NCBI RefSeq assembly: GCF_001679645.1
Contig: NZ_LRUN01000002.1
Location: 89,934 to 153,933 of the forward strand
DNA length: 64,000 nucleotides
Source: Pseudomonas bananamidigenes
GTDB taxonomy: Bacteria; Pseudomonadota; Gammaproteobacteria; Pseudomonadales; Pseudomonadaceae
Direction: 5' to 3'
In this document: one piece after another, positions 48,968 through 57,104 of the stretch
Layout of the letters: every line of letters begins with the position of its first letter
Numbering within the stretch: position 1 is the first letter of the stretch
Notes under the pieces: generated by a model
Databases searched by the model: none
Told to the model about the DNA's origin: nothing
Seen by the model: only the letters and a program-made list of their open reading frames with translations
Made by a program: the position numbers and the translations under genes

Positions 48968-51900
48968 TCAGAGCTTCTCCACGTTGACCAGGAATGACTT
49001 GGATTCCGGGGTCTGTGTATTGCCATCGCCGAGGAACGGCACCAGGGTGTTGGTCAGGTAACCGTGACGCGTCAGGCCGGTGAAACCCCAGTGCAGCGGG
49101 ATGCCGATCTGATGCACGACCTGACCGTTGACCTGCAACGGCCGGATCCTTTTGGTCACCACCGCCACCGCTTCGATGAACCCGCGTTTACAGCTGACCC
49201 GTACCCGGTCGCCGGCCACGATGCCTTTCTCCTTCGCCAGCACCTCGCCGATTTCCACGAACTGCTCCGGCTGGGCAATCGCGTTCAACCGGCAATGCTT
49301 GCTCCAGAAGTGGAAGTGTTCGGTCAGCCGATAGCTGGTGGCGGCGTACGGATAGTCCTTGGCCACGCCGAGGCTGTCCCACACCGAATCAAAAATCCGC
49401 GCCGCCGGGTTGCTGGTGGCTTTCTTGTTTTCGGGGTGCAGCGGGTTGATGCCGATTGGCGTTTCGAACGGCTCGTAGTGCTCGGGGAATGGCCCTTCGT
49501 TCATCTTGTCGACGGCAAAGAACCGCGCCACGCCTTCGGGGTTCATGATGAACGGGTTCATCCCGGCTTCCGGCGGTACATCGGCCTTGTAGTCCGGCAC
49601 GTCGGTGCCGCCCCAGGCCTTGCCGTTCCACCACACCAGACGTTTTTTCGGATCCCACGGATTGCCCTGCATGTCCGCCGAGGCGCGGTTGTAGAGAATC
49701 CGCCGGTTGGCCGGCCAGGCCCACGCCCAGCCCTGATGCTGATGCATGTTGTAAGGGTCGGCGTTGTCACGGCGGGCCATCTGATTGCCGGCCTCGGTCC
49801 AGCTGCCGCAGAAGATCCAGCAGCCGGAGGCGGTACTGCCGTCGTCCTTGAGCTGGGCGAACCCCGCCAGTTGCGAATTGCCCTTGATCGCAGCCCCCGT
49901 GGCGTCGGTGAAGTCGGTGGTGGCGTAACCGTTGACCTCCTTGGCGATTTCTTCCGGCGACGGTTCTTCCGGCACCTTGTACGGCCAGGAAAGTTTGAGG
50001 ATCGGATCGGGATAGGCCCCGCCCTCGGTCTGATAACGCTGGCGCAGACGCATGAACAGCTCGGTCATGATCCGCACGTCAGTGCGTGACTCACCCGGGC
50101 CGTCGGCGCCCTTCCAGTGCCATTGCAGCCAGCGGCTGCTGTTGACCAGCGAACCGTCCTCTTCGGCAAAGCAGGTGGTCGGCAGACGAATGACTTCGGT
50201 CTGGATGTCGGCGCTTTTCACATCGTTGTACGGCCCGACGTTTTCCCAGAACTGCGAGGTTTCGGTGGCCAGCGGATCCATCACCACCAGCCATTTCAGT
50301 TTGGCGAGAGCAGCCATCACCCGGTTCTTGTCCGGCAGCGCGGCAATCGGGTTGAAGCCCTGGCACATGTAACCGTTGACCTTGCCCTGCCCCATCAGGT
50401 CGAACACCTTGAGGATGTCGTAGTTGGGGATGTCGAGTTTGGGCAGGTAATCGTAGGCCCACTGGTTGTCGGCGGTCGCATTGGCGCCGTACCAGGCTTT
50501 CATCAGGCTGACGTGGAACTTGCTGTAGTTCTGCCAGTAGGACAACTGGCCCGGGCGCAACGGCAACTGTGTGCGCTTCTTGATGTAGGCGTTGTAGTCC
50601 TGTTCGGCGTCGGTCGGCAGGGTCAGGTAACCCGGCAGCGAGTTCGACAGCAGCCCGAGGTCGGTCAGGCCCTGAATGTTCGAGTGCCCGCGCAAGGCGT
50701 TGACCCCGCCGCCGGGCATGCCGACGTTACCCAGCAACAGTTGCACCATCGCGGCGCTGCGGATGATCTGCGAGCCGATCGAGTGCTGGGTCCAGCCCAA
50801 TGCGTAAAGGATGGTCATGGTCTTGCCCGGTTGCGAGCAAGTGGCGATTTCCTCCCAGATTTTTTTCATCGCCTCGACCGGCATGCCGCAGATCTGGCTC
50901 GCCAGGTCGATGGTGTAGCGACTGTAATGCTGCTTCATCAGCTGGTAGACGCAGCGCGAGTCCTGCAGGGTCGGGTCGACCCTGGCAAAGCCGTCATCGC
51001 CCAGTTCGTAACCCCAGCTGGATTTGTCGGTGTAGCTGCGTTTGGCCGCGTCATAACCGGTGAACAGCCCGTCCTCGAAGCCGAACCCGGCTTTGACGAT
51101 GAACGACACGTCGGTGTAGTTGCGCACGTACTCGTGCTGGATCTTGTCCTCGGTCAGCAGGTAATTGATCAGACCGCCCATGAACGCGATGTCGCTGCCG
51201 GTGCGAATCGGCGCGTAGTAATCGGCCACGGACGCGGTACGGGTGAATCTCGGGTCGACCACAATCAGCCGGGCCGCATTGTGCGCCTTGGCTTCGGTCA
51301 CCCATTTGAAGCCGCACGGATGCGCTTCAGCGGAGTTGCCGCCCATCACCAGGATCAGGTTCGCGTTGGCGATATCGGTCCAGGTGTTGGTCATGGCTCC
51401 ACGGCCGTACGTCGGGGCAAGACTTGCCACCGTCGGGCCGTGTCAGACACGCGCCTGGTTATCGAACCCCAGCATGCCGAGACTGCGCACCACCTTGTGG
51501 GTGATGTAACCCGCTTCGTTGGACGCCGCGGACGCCGCGAGAAACCCCGTGGTCAGCCAGCGATTCACCGTTTGCCCCTGGGCGTTCTTCTCGACGAAAT
51601 TGGCGTCGCGGTCGGCCTTCATCAGGTCGGCGACGCGGTCGAGGGCTTCGTCCCAGGTGATCCGGGTCCATTCGCTGCTGCCGGGCTTGCGCACCTGCGG
51701 GTATTGCAGGCGGCCCGGGCTGTGAATGAAATCCAGCAGGCCGGCGCCTTTCGGGCACAGGGTGCCGCGGTTGACCGGGTGGTCGGCGTCACCTTCGATA
51801 TGGATGATGTTTTGCGCAACGTTCTTCGCGGCATCGCCCTGGCTGTACATGATCAAGCCGCAACCGACCGAGCAATACGGGCAGGTGTTGCGGGTTTCAT

Positions 51901-52033
51901 GGGTGTGGGCAAGCTTGAAGTGGCGCACCTGCTCGGCGAAGGCCAGCGTCGGGGCCATGCCCAACGCGCCCAGGCTAGAGCCTGCAAGGCCGATACCGGC
52001 GACCTTGAAGAACTGACGACGGCTGAGATCCAT
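48968..52033 (-). CDS. fdoG: Selenocysteine formate dehydrogenase large (alpha) subunit, read through UGA
   Basis: 1021-residue periplasmic molybdopterin (Mo or W) catalytic subunit oxidising formate to CO2. It starts at ATG 52033 with AGGAG upstream and a twin-arginine signal ([10 protein letters not shown]). The first [4Fe-4S] site is CPYCSVGC plus LCPKG. An in-frame TGA at 51445-51443 encodes Sec197 in the context RV-U-HGPTVAS, matching FdnG/FdoG of enteric bacteria, and a SECIS hairpin follows directly. The two apparent frames on either side (52033-51443 and 51430-48968) are one gene. It leads the operon fdoG-fdoH-fdoI-fdhE-selA-selB-selC. Confidence 0.95.
51400..51442 (-). promoter_or_regulatory. 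bSECIS element directing selenocysteine at UGA in fdoG
   Basis: Immediately after the TGA, the mRNA folds with CACGGCC (51442-51436) pairing perfectly with GGCCGTG (51406-51400). An apical hairpin GGCAAGTCTTGCC (51428-51416) carries the same GCAAGUCUUGC tip as I recall for enterobacterial fdnG SECIS, including the GU-containing loop bound by SelB. Confidence 0.92.
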
Positions 52034-52054
52034 CGTGCACTCCTGATCAGGTGG

Positions 52055-52080
52055 AACCCGGTACTCGAGCCGGGTTTTTT
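52055..52080 (+). terminator. Terminator-like hairpin, antisense-oriented in fdoG leader
   Basis: A 7-bp stem AACCCGG / CCGGGTT with an 8-base loop, then a run of six T on the plus strand. It lies 22 bases upstream of the fdoG start and points away from it. It would end transcripts entering from fdoG in antisense. In the fdoG mRNA it forms a leader hairpin near the ribosome site. Confidence 0.6.
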
Positions 52081-52189
52081 CTGGACAATCACGGTGGCGG
52101 CAGACAAGTGCCGACCTTTTCACTGTAGACGTCGCTCTGGCTGGCGGTGTGAAAACCGACCGTCGGCCGTTTGTCGGATTACCACCTCC

Positions 52190-52282
52190 CTGTGGGAGCG
52201 AGCTTGCTCGCGAAAAGCGGTGCGTCATTCAACATTGATGCTGCCTGACCAGACGCATTCGCGAGCAAGCTCGCTCCCACAG
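52190..52282. repeat. Inverted pair of Pseudomonas REP palindromes (REPIN-like)
   Basis: Copy 1 at 52190-52214 and copy 2 at 52258-52282 are exact reverse complements over 25 bases. Each contains the palindromic core GCGAGCTTGCTCGC after GTGGGA. They are separated by 43 bases. This is the common extragenic REP of fluorescent pseudomonads in the head-to-head doublet form. Confidence 0.93.
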
Positions 52283-52355
52283 GTTTTGTGTGCTCCTTCA
52301 AGGGCATGGGTTTATCATCGCCGGCACGACTCCTCTCCGCCTTCAGAGACCTCGC

Positions 52356-53510
52356 ATGACTTTCGATTTTGATCAGGTATTCGACCGCCACGACACCGGC
52401 AGCACCAAATGGAGCCGTTATCCGGCCGACGTGTTGCCGATGTGGGTCGCTGACATGGATTTCGCGGCACCGCCGGTGGTCATCGAGGCGCTGCAACAGC
52501 GTCTGCTGCACCCGCTGGTAGGCTATAGCGTGGCCCGGGACAATCTGCGCGAAGCCATCGTCGCCGACCTCTGGAACAAGTTCGCCTGGCGGGTCAAACC
52601 CCAGGAGCTGATCTTTCTGCCGGGCGTCGAATCGGGTTTCAACATGGCGCTCAAGGCGCTGGTGCAGCCGCAGCAGAACGTCGTGGTGCAGACCCCGAAC
52701 TACCCGCCGCTGCGCCATGCACCGGGCCATTGGGGCCTGAACAAGGTCGAGCTGGAGTTCCAACCGCAAGCCGATGGCACCTACGCCACGCCGCTGGAGG
52801 CACTGCGTGAATCCCTGACCGGTGGCGGCGCCCTGCTGCTGAGCAACCCGCACAACCCGATCGGCAAGGTCTTCGACCGCGAAGAACTGCAAGCGGTGGC
52901 GGACATCTGCATGGCGCAGGACGCCTGGATCATCTCCGACGAAATCCACGCCGAGCTGTGCCACGACGGTCGCGTGCACATTCCGACCGCCTCCCTGAGC
53001 CCGGATATCGCCCGCCGCACCATCACCCTGATGTCGGCGAGCAAGGCCTACAACATTGCCGGCCTCAAGACCTCGTTCATGATCATTCAGGACAGCGCAC
53101 TGCGTGAACGGGTCAACCACGCCCGCTGCGGCATGGTCGACAGCGTCAACCCGCTGGGTATGGAGGCTACGCGCGTGGCCTACAGCGAAGCGGGGCCATG
53201 GCTGAAGGAGTTGAAACAGTACCTGCAGGCCAACCGGGATTATCTGGTCGAGGCCGTTCGCAGCCGTCTGCCGGGTGTGACGATCAATGTGCCGCAGGGC
53301 ACCTATCTGGCGTGGCTCGATTGCTCGGCGCTGGGGCTGGACAATCCGCAGCAGTTCTTCCTCGAACAGGCTCGGGTCGGGCTCAGCCCGGGCATCGACT
53401 TCGGTGACCACAGCCAGCAGTTCGTGCGCCTGAATTTCGGTTGCCCGCGTTCATTGCTGGAAGAAGGCATTGCGCGGATGGAACGCAGTCTGGCCGAACG
53501 CCGGGCCTGA
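52356..53510 (+). CDS. PatB/MalY-type PLP aminotransferase or C-S lyase
   Basis: 384-residue fold-type I PLP enzyme of the MalY/PatB branch (cystathionine beta-lyase-like). Start MTFDFDQVFDRHDTGSTKW and the family signatures PADVLPMWVADMDFAAPP, LLLSNPHNPIGKVF, ISDEIHAELC and the PLP lysine in SASKAYNIAGLKTSF are all present. It probably cleaves C-S bonds of cystathionine-like substrates or transaminates amino acids. ATG 52356 is chosen over the upstream frame from 52290, which overlaps the REP-rich gap. Confidence 0.9.
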   Translation: MTFDFDQVFDRHDTGSTKWSRYPADVLPMWVADMDFAAPPVVIEALQQRLLHPLVGYSVARDNLREAIVADLWNKFAWRVKPQELIFLPGVESGFNMALKALVQPQQNVVVQTPNYPPLRHAPGHWGLNKVELEFQPQADGTYATPLEALRESLTGGGALLLSNPHNPIGKVFDREELQAVADICMAQDAWIISDEIHAELCHDGRVHIPTASLSPDIARRTITLMSASKAYNIAGLKTSFMIIQDSALRERVNHARCGMVDSVNPLGMEATRVAYSEAGPWLKELKQYLQANRDYLVEAVRSRLPGVTINVPQGTYLAWLDCSALGLDNPQQFFLEQARVGLSPGIDFGDHSQQFVRLNFGCPRSLLEEGIARMERSLAERRA

Positions 53511-53600
53511 ATCTCGTAGAGGTCATCGTCAATCCGATCGAACTCATGGCAAAGACGCCGAGTCAACCGGCCACACCTGCCATAAGCCCGGAGATTGACG

Positions 53601-54458
53601 ATGACCGACTATCCCGTTCCACCCTTCCCGCAACAGGCGCAAGCCGTACCCGGTTCCCAGCGCAAGATGGAACCGTACCCCGACTGCGGTGAGCAACACT
53701 ACACCGGCTCCGGCCGGCTCGCCGGCAAGATCGCCCTGATCACCGGCGCCGACAGTGGCATCGGTCGTGCCGTGGCCATTGCCTTCGCCCGCGAAGGCGC
53801 CGACGTGGCGGTCGCCTACCTCAACGAACACGAAGATGCCAAGGAAACCGCACGCTGGGTCGAAGAGGCCGGTCGCCAGTGTCTGCTGCTACCCGGCGAT
53901 ATTGCACAAAAAGCCCATTGCCAGGCCCTGGTGGATCAGACCGTCGAACGCTTCGGCCGTATCGATGTGCTGGTCAATAACGCCGCGTTCCAGATGACCC
54001 ACGAAACCTTCGAAGAGATTCCCGATGACGAGTGGCTGATGACCTTCGACGTCAACATCACGGCGATTTTCCGTCTGTGTCAGGCGGCGCTCAAACACAT
54101 GGGGCGTGGCGCCTCGATCATCAACACCAGTTCAGTCAACTCGGACATGCCAAAACCCACCCTGCTCGCCTATGCCACGACCAAAGGTGCGATTGCCAAT
54201 TTCACCGGTGGCCTGGCGCAAATGCTCGGTCCCCGTGGCATTCGCGTGAATTGCGTGGCGCCCGGGCCGATCTGGACACCGCTGATCGTCTCGACCATGC
54301 CGGACGAAGAAGTACAACACTTTGGCGAACAGACCCCGCTCGGTCGCCCCGGGCAACCGGTGGAAGTCGCGCCGATCTACGTGCTGTTGGCATCGGATGA
54401 AGCCAGCTACATCACCGGCCAGCGCTACGGGGTGACCGGCGGCAAGCCGATGCTCTGA
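53601..54458 (+). CDS. Short-chain dehydrogenase/reductase (YghA/general-stress type)
   Basis: 285-residue SDR with a long N-terminal extension (PPFPQQAQAVPGSQRKMEPY) typical of the YghA/GsiB-associated stress SDRs. It shows the NAD(P) motif TGADSGIGRAVA, NNAAFQ, and the active site Ser with YATTK (Tyr and Lys). Substrate unknown; relatives act on aldehydes or ketones. GGAG precedes ATG 53601; the longer frame begins with TTG at 53595. Confidence 0.9.
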   Translation: MTDYPVPPFPQQAQAVPGSQRKMEPYPDCGEQHYTGSGRLAGKIALITGADSGIGRAVAIAFAREGADVAVAYLNEHEDAKETARWVEEAGRQCLLLPGDIAQKAHCQALVDQTVERFGRIDVLVNNAAFQMTHETFEEIPDDEWLMTFDVNITAIFRLCQAALKHMGRGASIINTSSVNSDMPKPTLLAYATTKGAIANFTGGLAQMLGPRGIRVNCVAPGPIWTPLIVSTMPDEEVQHFGEQTPLGRPGQPVEVAPIYVLLASDEASYITGQRYGVTGGKPML

Positions 54459-54549
54459 ACGGTGGGCGGAAAAAGTGAACCGTCGAACAGGACGGCCTCT
54501 CAATACCTTTAAGGCCCGCTCTCGTGCCACGAAAGATCAGGAGGTCGTC

Positions 54550-55161
54550 ATGTCCGCACCTATCGTCAAGCTTTTCACCCAGCCGAACTTTGCGTGGACC
54601 GACATCCGCCGCGAAGAAGAGGTACACCCGCGTCATTACATGGCTCATTTGCTTTTGCTGGCCCTCATTCCCCCCGTGTGTCTGTTCATTGGCACGACGT
54701 CGGTCGGCTGGAGCCTGGCGGCAGGCGAGACGGTCAGGCTGAGCACCGCCAGCGCCTTGCAATTGAGCATTCTGCTTTATGTCACCACGGTCCTGGGCGT
54801 CGCGATCATCGGAAGCTTCATCCGCTGGATGTCACGGACCTTCGATGCACGCCCCACGCTCAACCAGTGCATCGGTTTTGCGGCGTACACCGTCACCCCG
54901 TTTTTTCTGGCGGGCATCGCCGGGCTCTGGCCCAGCCGCTGGCTGGCGGTACTGGTACTGGGTGCGGCGGCGATGTACTCGACGTTTCTGCTGTTCGTCG
55001 GGCTGCCGACCTTCATGCACGAACGCAAGGAGCAAGGCTTGCTCTATTCAGCCAGTGTGTGGGGAGTCGCGCTGCTGGTGCTGGTGACCCTGCTGGTCTC
55101 GATGATTCTGTTGTGGTTCAACGTGCTCACACCCGAGTACCTACGCACGACCGTTGGCTAA
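54550..55161 (+). CDS. Yip1-domain membrane protein
   Basis: 203-residue integral membrane protein with about five helices (HLLLLALIPPVCLFIGTTSV; LSILLYVTTVLGVAIIGSFI; GFAAYTVTPFFLAGIAGLW; LAVLVLGAAAMYSTFLLFVG; ALLVLVTLLVSMILLWF), matching the bacterial Yip1 family. Function unknown. AGGAGG lies six bases before ATG 54550; the GTG-start extension from 54475 is rejected. It follows the SDR by 91 bases. Confidence 0.85.
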   Translation: MSAPIVKLFTQPNFAWTDIRREEEVHPRHYMAHLLLLALIPPVCLFIGTTSVGWSLAAGETVRLSTASALQLSILLYVTTVLGVAIIGSFIRWMSRTFDARPTLNQCIGFAAYTVTPFFLAGIAGLWPSRWLAVLVLGAAAMYSTFLLFVGLPTFMHERKEQGLLYSASVWGVALLVLVTLLVSMILLWFNVLTPEYLRTTVG

Positions 55162-55221
55162 GTCCTTGGTAATGCGTTGGCGTCCGGTCACTGCAATGTT
55201 TGTCAGCACGAGCCGCGTGCC

Positions 55222-56565
55222 ATGAGTTTCATTATCTGGGTCACCGTGCTCGGCGCGGTCCTGCTGGTCCTTGCGCTGACCTCGTCCTACCTGCGCTGGC
55301 TGCCGGTCACGACATCGGCCGTGTGCCTGTTGCTGGGCATCGGTATCGGGCCGGGCGGTCTCGATCTGTTGAAGCTGCCGCTGGAGCAGGCGTCCTCCTG
55401 GATGGAGCATCTGACCGAAGTCGCCGTGCTGTTTTCGCTGTTCGTCTGCGGGTTGAAGCTGCGCCTGCCGCTGCGCGACAAGCGCTGGCGGATCGCCTTC
55501 GGTCTGGCAGGCCCGGTGATGGTGCTGACGATCATCGGCGTCAGTCTCTTGCTGCATTACGGATTGCACCTGGGCTGGGGGCCCTCGTTATTGATCGGGG
55601 CGATCCTGGCGCCCACCGACCCGGTGCTGGCTTCGCTGGTACAGGTCAATGACGCACGAGATATCGACAGTGTGCGCTTCGGGCTGTCGGGTGAGGCCGG
55701 GCTCAATGACGGCATTGCCTTTCCTTTTGTGATCCTCGGGCTGTTGTGGCTCAAGGGCGATGGCCTGGCAGCCGAGTGGAGTCACTGGATAACGCGTGAC
55801 GTACTCTGGGCCGTTCCCGCCGGATTGCTCACCGGGTACTGGCTGGGGCGTGGAATCGGACGAATCACCCTCGCCCTGCAGATCCGCAATGAAGACAGCA
55901 CCGTGAGCCCCAACGACTACTTGACGCTGGCCCTGATTGCACTGGCCTATGTGGGGGCCGACGCCTTGGGCGGCTATGGTTTTCTGTCGGTGTTTGCCGC
56001 GGGGTTGGGCTTGCGTCAGGAGGAAGTGAAATCCACCGGCGCCAGTGAGCCGCCGGCCGAGCACCTGGTTCAGCCGGTGGTGGGTCATCAGCATGTCGAA
56101 CCGCAACACGCCGTGCATGGCGATACCGAACAGCTCGAGGACAGTCAGGTGGCCGCCGGGATCATGATGGGCGACATGCTCGCTTTCGGCAGTCTGGTGG
56201 AGCGAGCGATGGAAGTGTTTCTGGTCACGTTGCTCGGCGTGGTGCTGGCCGCACACTGGGACGGGCGGGCATTGTGGGTGGGCGGCATTTTGTTCTTTGT
56301 CATCCGCCCGGTCTGCGTTGCATCGATGCCATGGGGAGCGCTGCTGAAGAGGCGTCAGCGGATGTTGATCGGCTGGTTCGGCATTCGCGGCATCGGTAGC
56401 CTGTTCTACCTGTTTTACGCCCTCAATCACGGACTGGGCGACAGTCTGGCAAGCCAGTGCACAGACCTGACGCTGTCAGTCGTGGCCCTGAGCATTTTGC
56501 TGCACGGTATCAGCACACAGCCCGTCCTCACCCGCTACGAGCAGTTGAAGAAACAGGAAACATGA
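55222..56565 (+). CDS. CPA1-family sodium/proton antiporter
   Basis: 447-residue transporter with 10-12 helices. It carries the acidic motif region GAILAPTDPVLASLVQ and GEAGLNDGIAFPFVILGLLW (conserved Asp residues of the ion site) typical of NhaP/CPA1 exchangers. A hydrophilic loop rich in His and Glu (PPAEHLVQPVVGHQHVEPQH) lies around residue 275-305. ATG 55222 gives MSFIIWVTVLGA; the upstream TTG frame from 55177 is not needed. It probably handles salt or pH stress. Confidence 0.88.
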   Translation: MSFIIWVTVLGAVLLVLALTSSYLRWLPVTTSAVCLLLGIGIGPGGLDLLKLPLEQASSWMEHLTEVAVLFSLFVCGLKLRLPLRDKRWRIAFGLAGPVMVLTIIGVSLLLHYGLHLGWGPSLLIGAILAPTDPVLASLVQVNDARDIDSVRFGLSGEAGLNDGIAFPFVILGLLWLKGDGLAAEWSHWITRDVLWAVPAGLLTGYWLGRGIGRITLALQIRNEDSTVSPNDYLTLALIALAYVGADALGGYGFLSVFAAGLGLRQEEVKSTGASEPPAEHLVQPVVGHQHVEPQHAVHGDTEQLEDSQVAAGIMMGDMLAFGSLVERAMEVFLVTLLGVVLAAHWDGRALWVGGILFFVIRPVCVASMPWGALLKRRQRMLIGWFGIRGIGSLFYLFYALNHGLGDSLASQCTDLTLSVVALSILLHGISTQPVLTRYEQLKKQET

Positions 56566-56568
56566 TGA

Positions 56569-56588
56569 GTGCGGGCACTTGCCCGCAC
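56569..56588 (+). terminator. Stem-loop after antiporter gene
   Basis: GTGCGGGC-ACTT-GCCCGCAC, a perfect 8-bp stem with a four-base loop, four bases after the stop codon. AT-rich DNA follows, but there is no clean T run, so it is a weak or Rho-assisted terminator. Confidence 0.5.
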
Positions 56589-56748
56589 GGAAATATCAAA
56601 ATTCCTTCTGTAAATAAATGGATCCCATGCCCTTTGTCCGCAGTCACAACCTTAACTCCTCGTACATCAGCGAGGTTCAACAGGCTCGATACTCCTCAGC
56701 GGCAATAGCGCCCGGCACGGAGAATCCCGAAAAACAAGGCCAACGGTC

Positions 56749-57045
56749 ATGAAAGACGACTCAACCCCCGCGCAGATCAAGGCATGCAGAAATCTGGCAC
56801 TGGAACGCAACAGGCAACTGTTCGAGGAAGCCCGGGCGCTCAACCGCACAGCCAATGAATTACTGGAAAACGAAAATCTGGATATCGAGCAATTCGAACG
56901 CTATCGGGTCGTGCGCCGCAAAGCCGATCGGCGCTTCGAAGACGCCATCGACCATCTGAACGTACTCAACGAAGACTTCCCGCCGCTCCAGGGATCGATG
57001 CAAAACAGCGGTGGCCCGCGCCGGGAGCTTCAAGCCACGTGCTGA
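56749..57045 (+). CDS. Hypothetical small helical protein, 98 aa
   Basis: A charged, helix-forming protein (LALERNRQLFEEARALNRTANELLENENLDIEQFERYRVVRRK) that probably folds as a helical hairpin or coiled coil. There is no signal and no recognised family. It is followed by a clear terminator, which supports it as a real single gene. The ribosome site is weak. Confidence 0.65.
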   Translation: MKDDSTPAQIKACRNLALERNRQLFEEARALNRTANELLENENLDIEQFERYRVVRRKADRRFEDAIDHLNVLNEDFPPLQGSMQNSGGPRRELQATC

Positions 57046-57055
57046 ACCTTTCCCG

Positions 57056-57086
57056 AAAGCCTGGCTTGAACGCCGGGCTTTTCTTT
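57056..57086 (+). terminator. Rho-independent terminator after small protein gene
   Basis: A 9-bp stem AAGCCTGGC / GCCGGGCTT (one G-T pair), 6-base loop, then TTTTCTTT, 10 bases after the stop codon. The convergent sensor kinase gene ends 18 bases further on. Confidence 0.85.
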
Positions 57087-57104
57087 GGCTGGCGCGGATT
57101 GAAT

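Larger units (their letters stand above)
52034..52355. other. Divergent intergenic region fdoG/aminotransferase
   Basis: A 322-base gap containing a terminator-shaped hairpin (52055-52080) and a pair of inverted REP palindromes (52190-52282), both listed separately. Promoters for fdoG and the aminotransferase must lie here or close by; none is obvious by eye. Confidence 0.55.

Noticed and set aside
51443..51445. TGA inside fdoG as a nonsense mutation making a pseudogene
   Set aside because: Context RV-U-HGPTVAS, a SECIS hairpin, and selA/selB/selC in the same operon show it encodes selenocysteine.
50117..52372. 751-codon plus-strand frame
   Set aside because: Antisense to fdoG and through the REP region; no recognisable domains.
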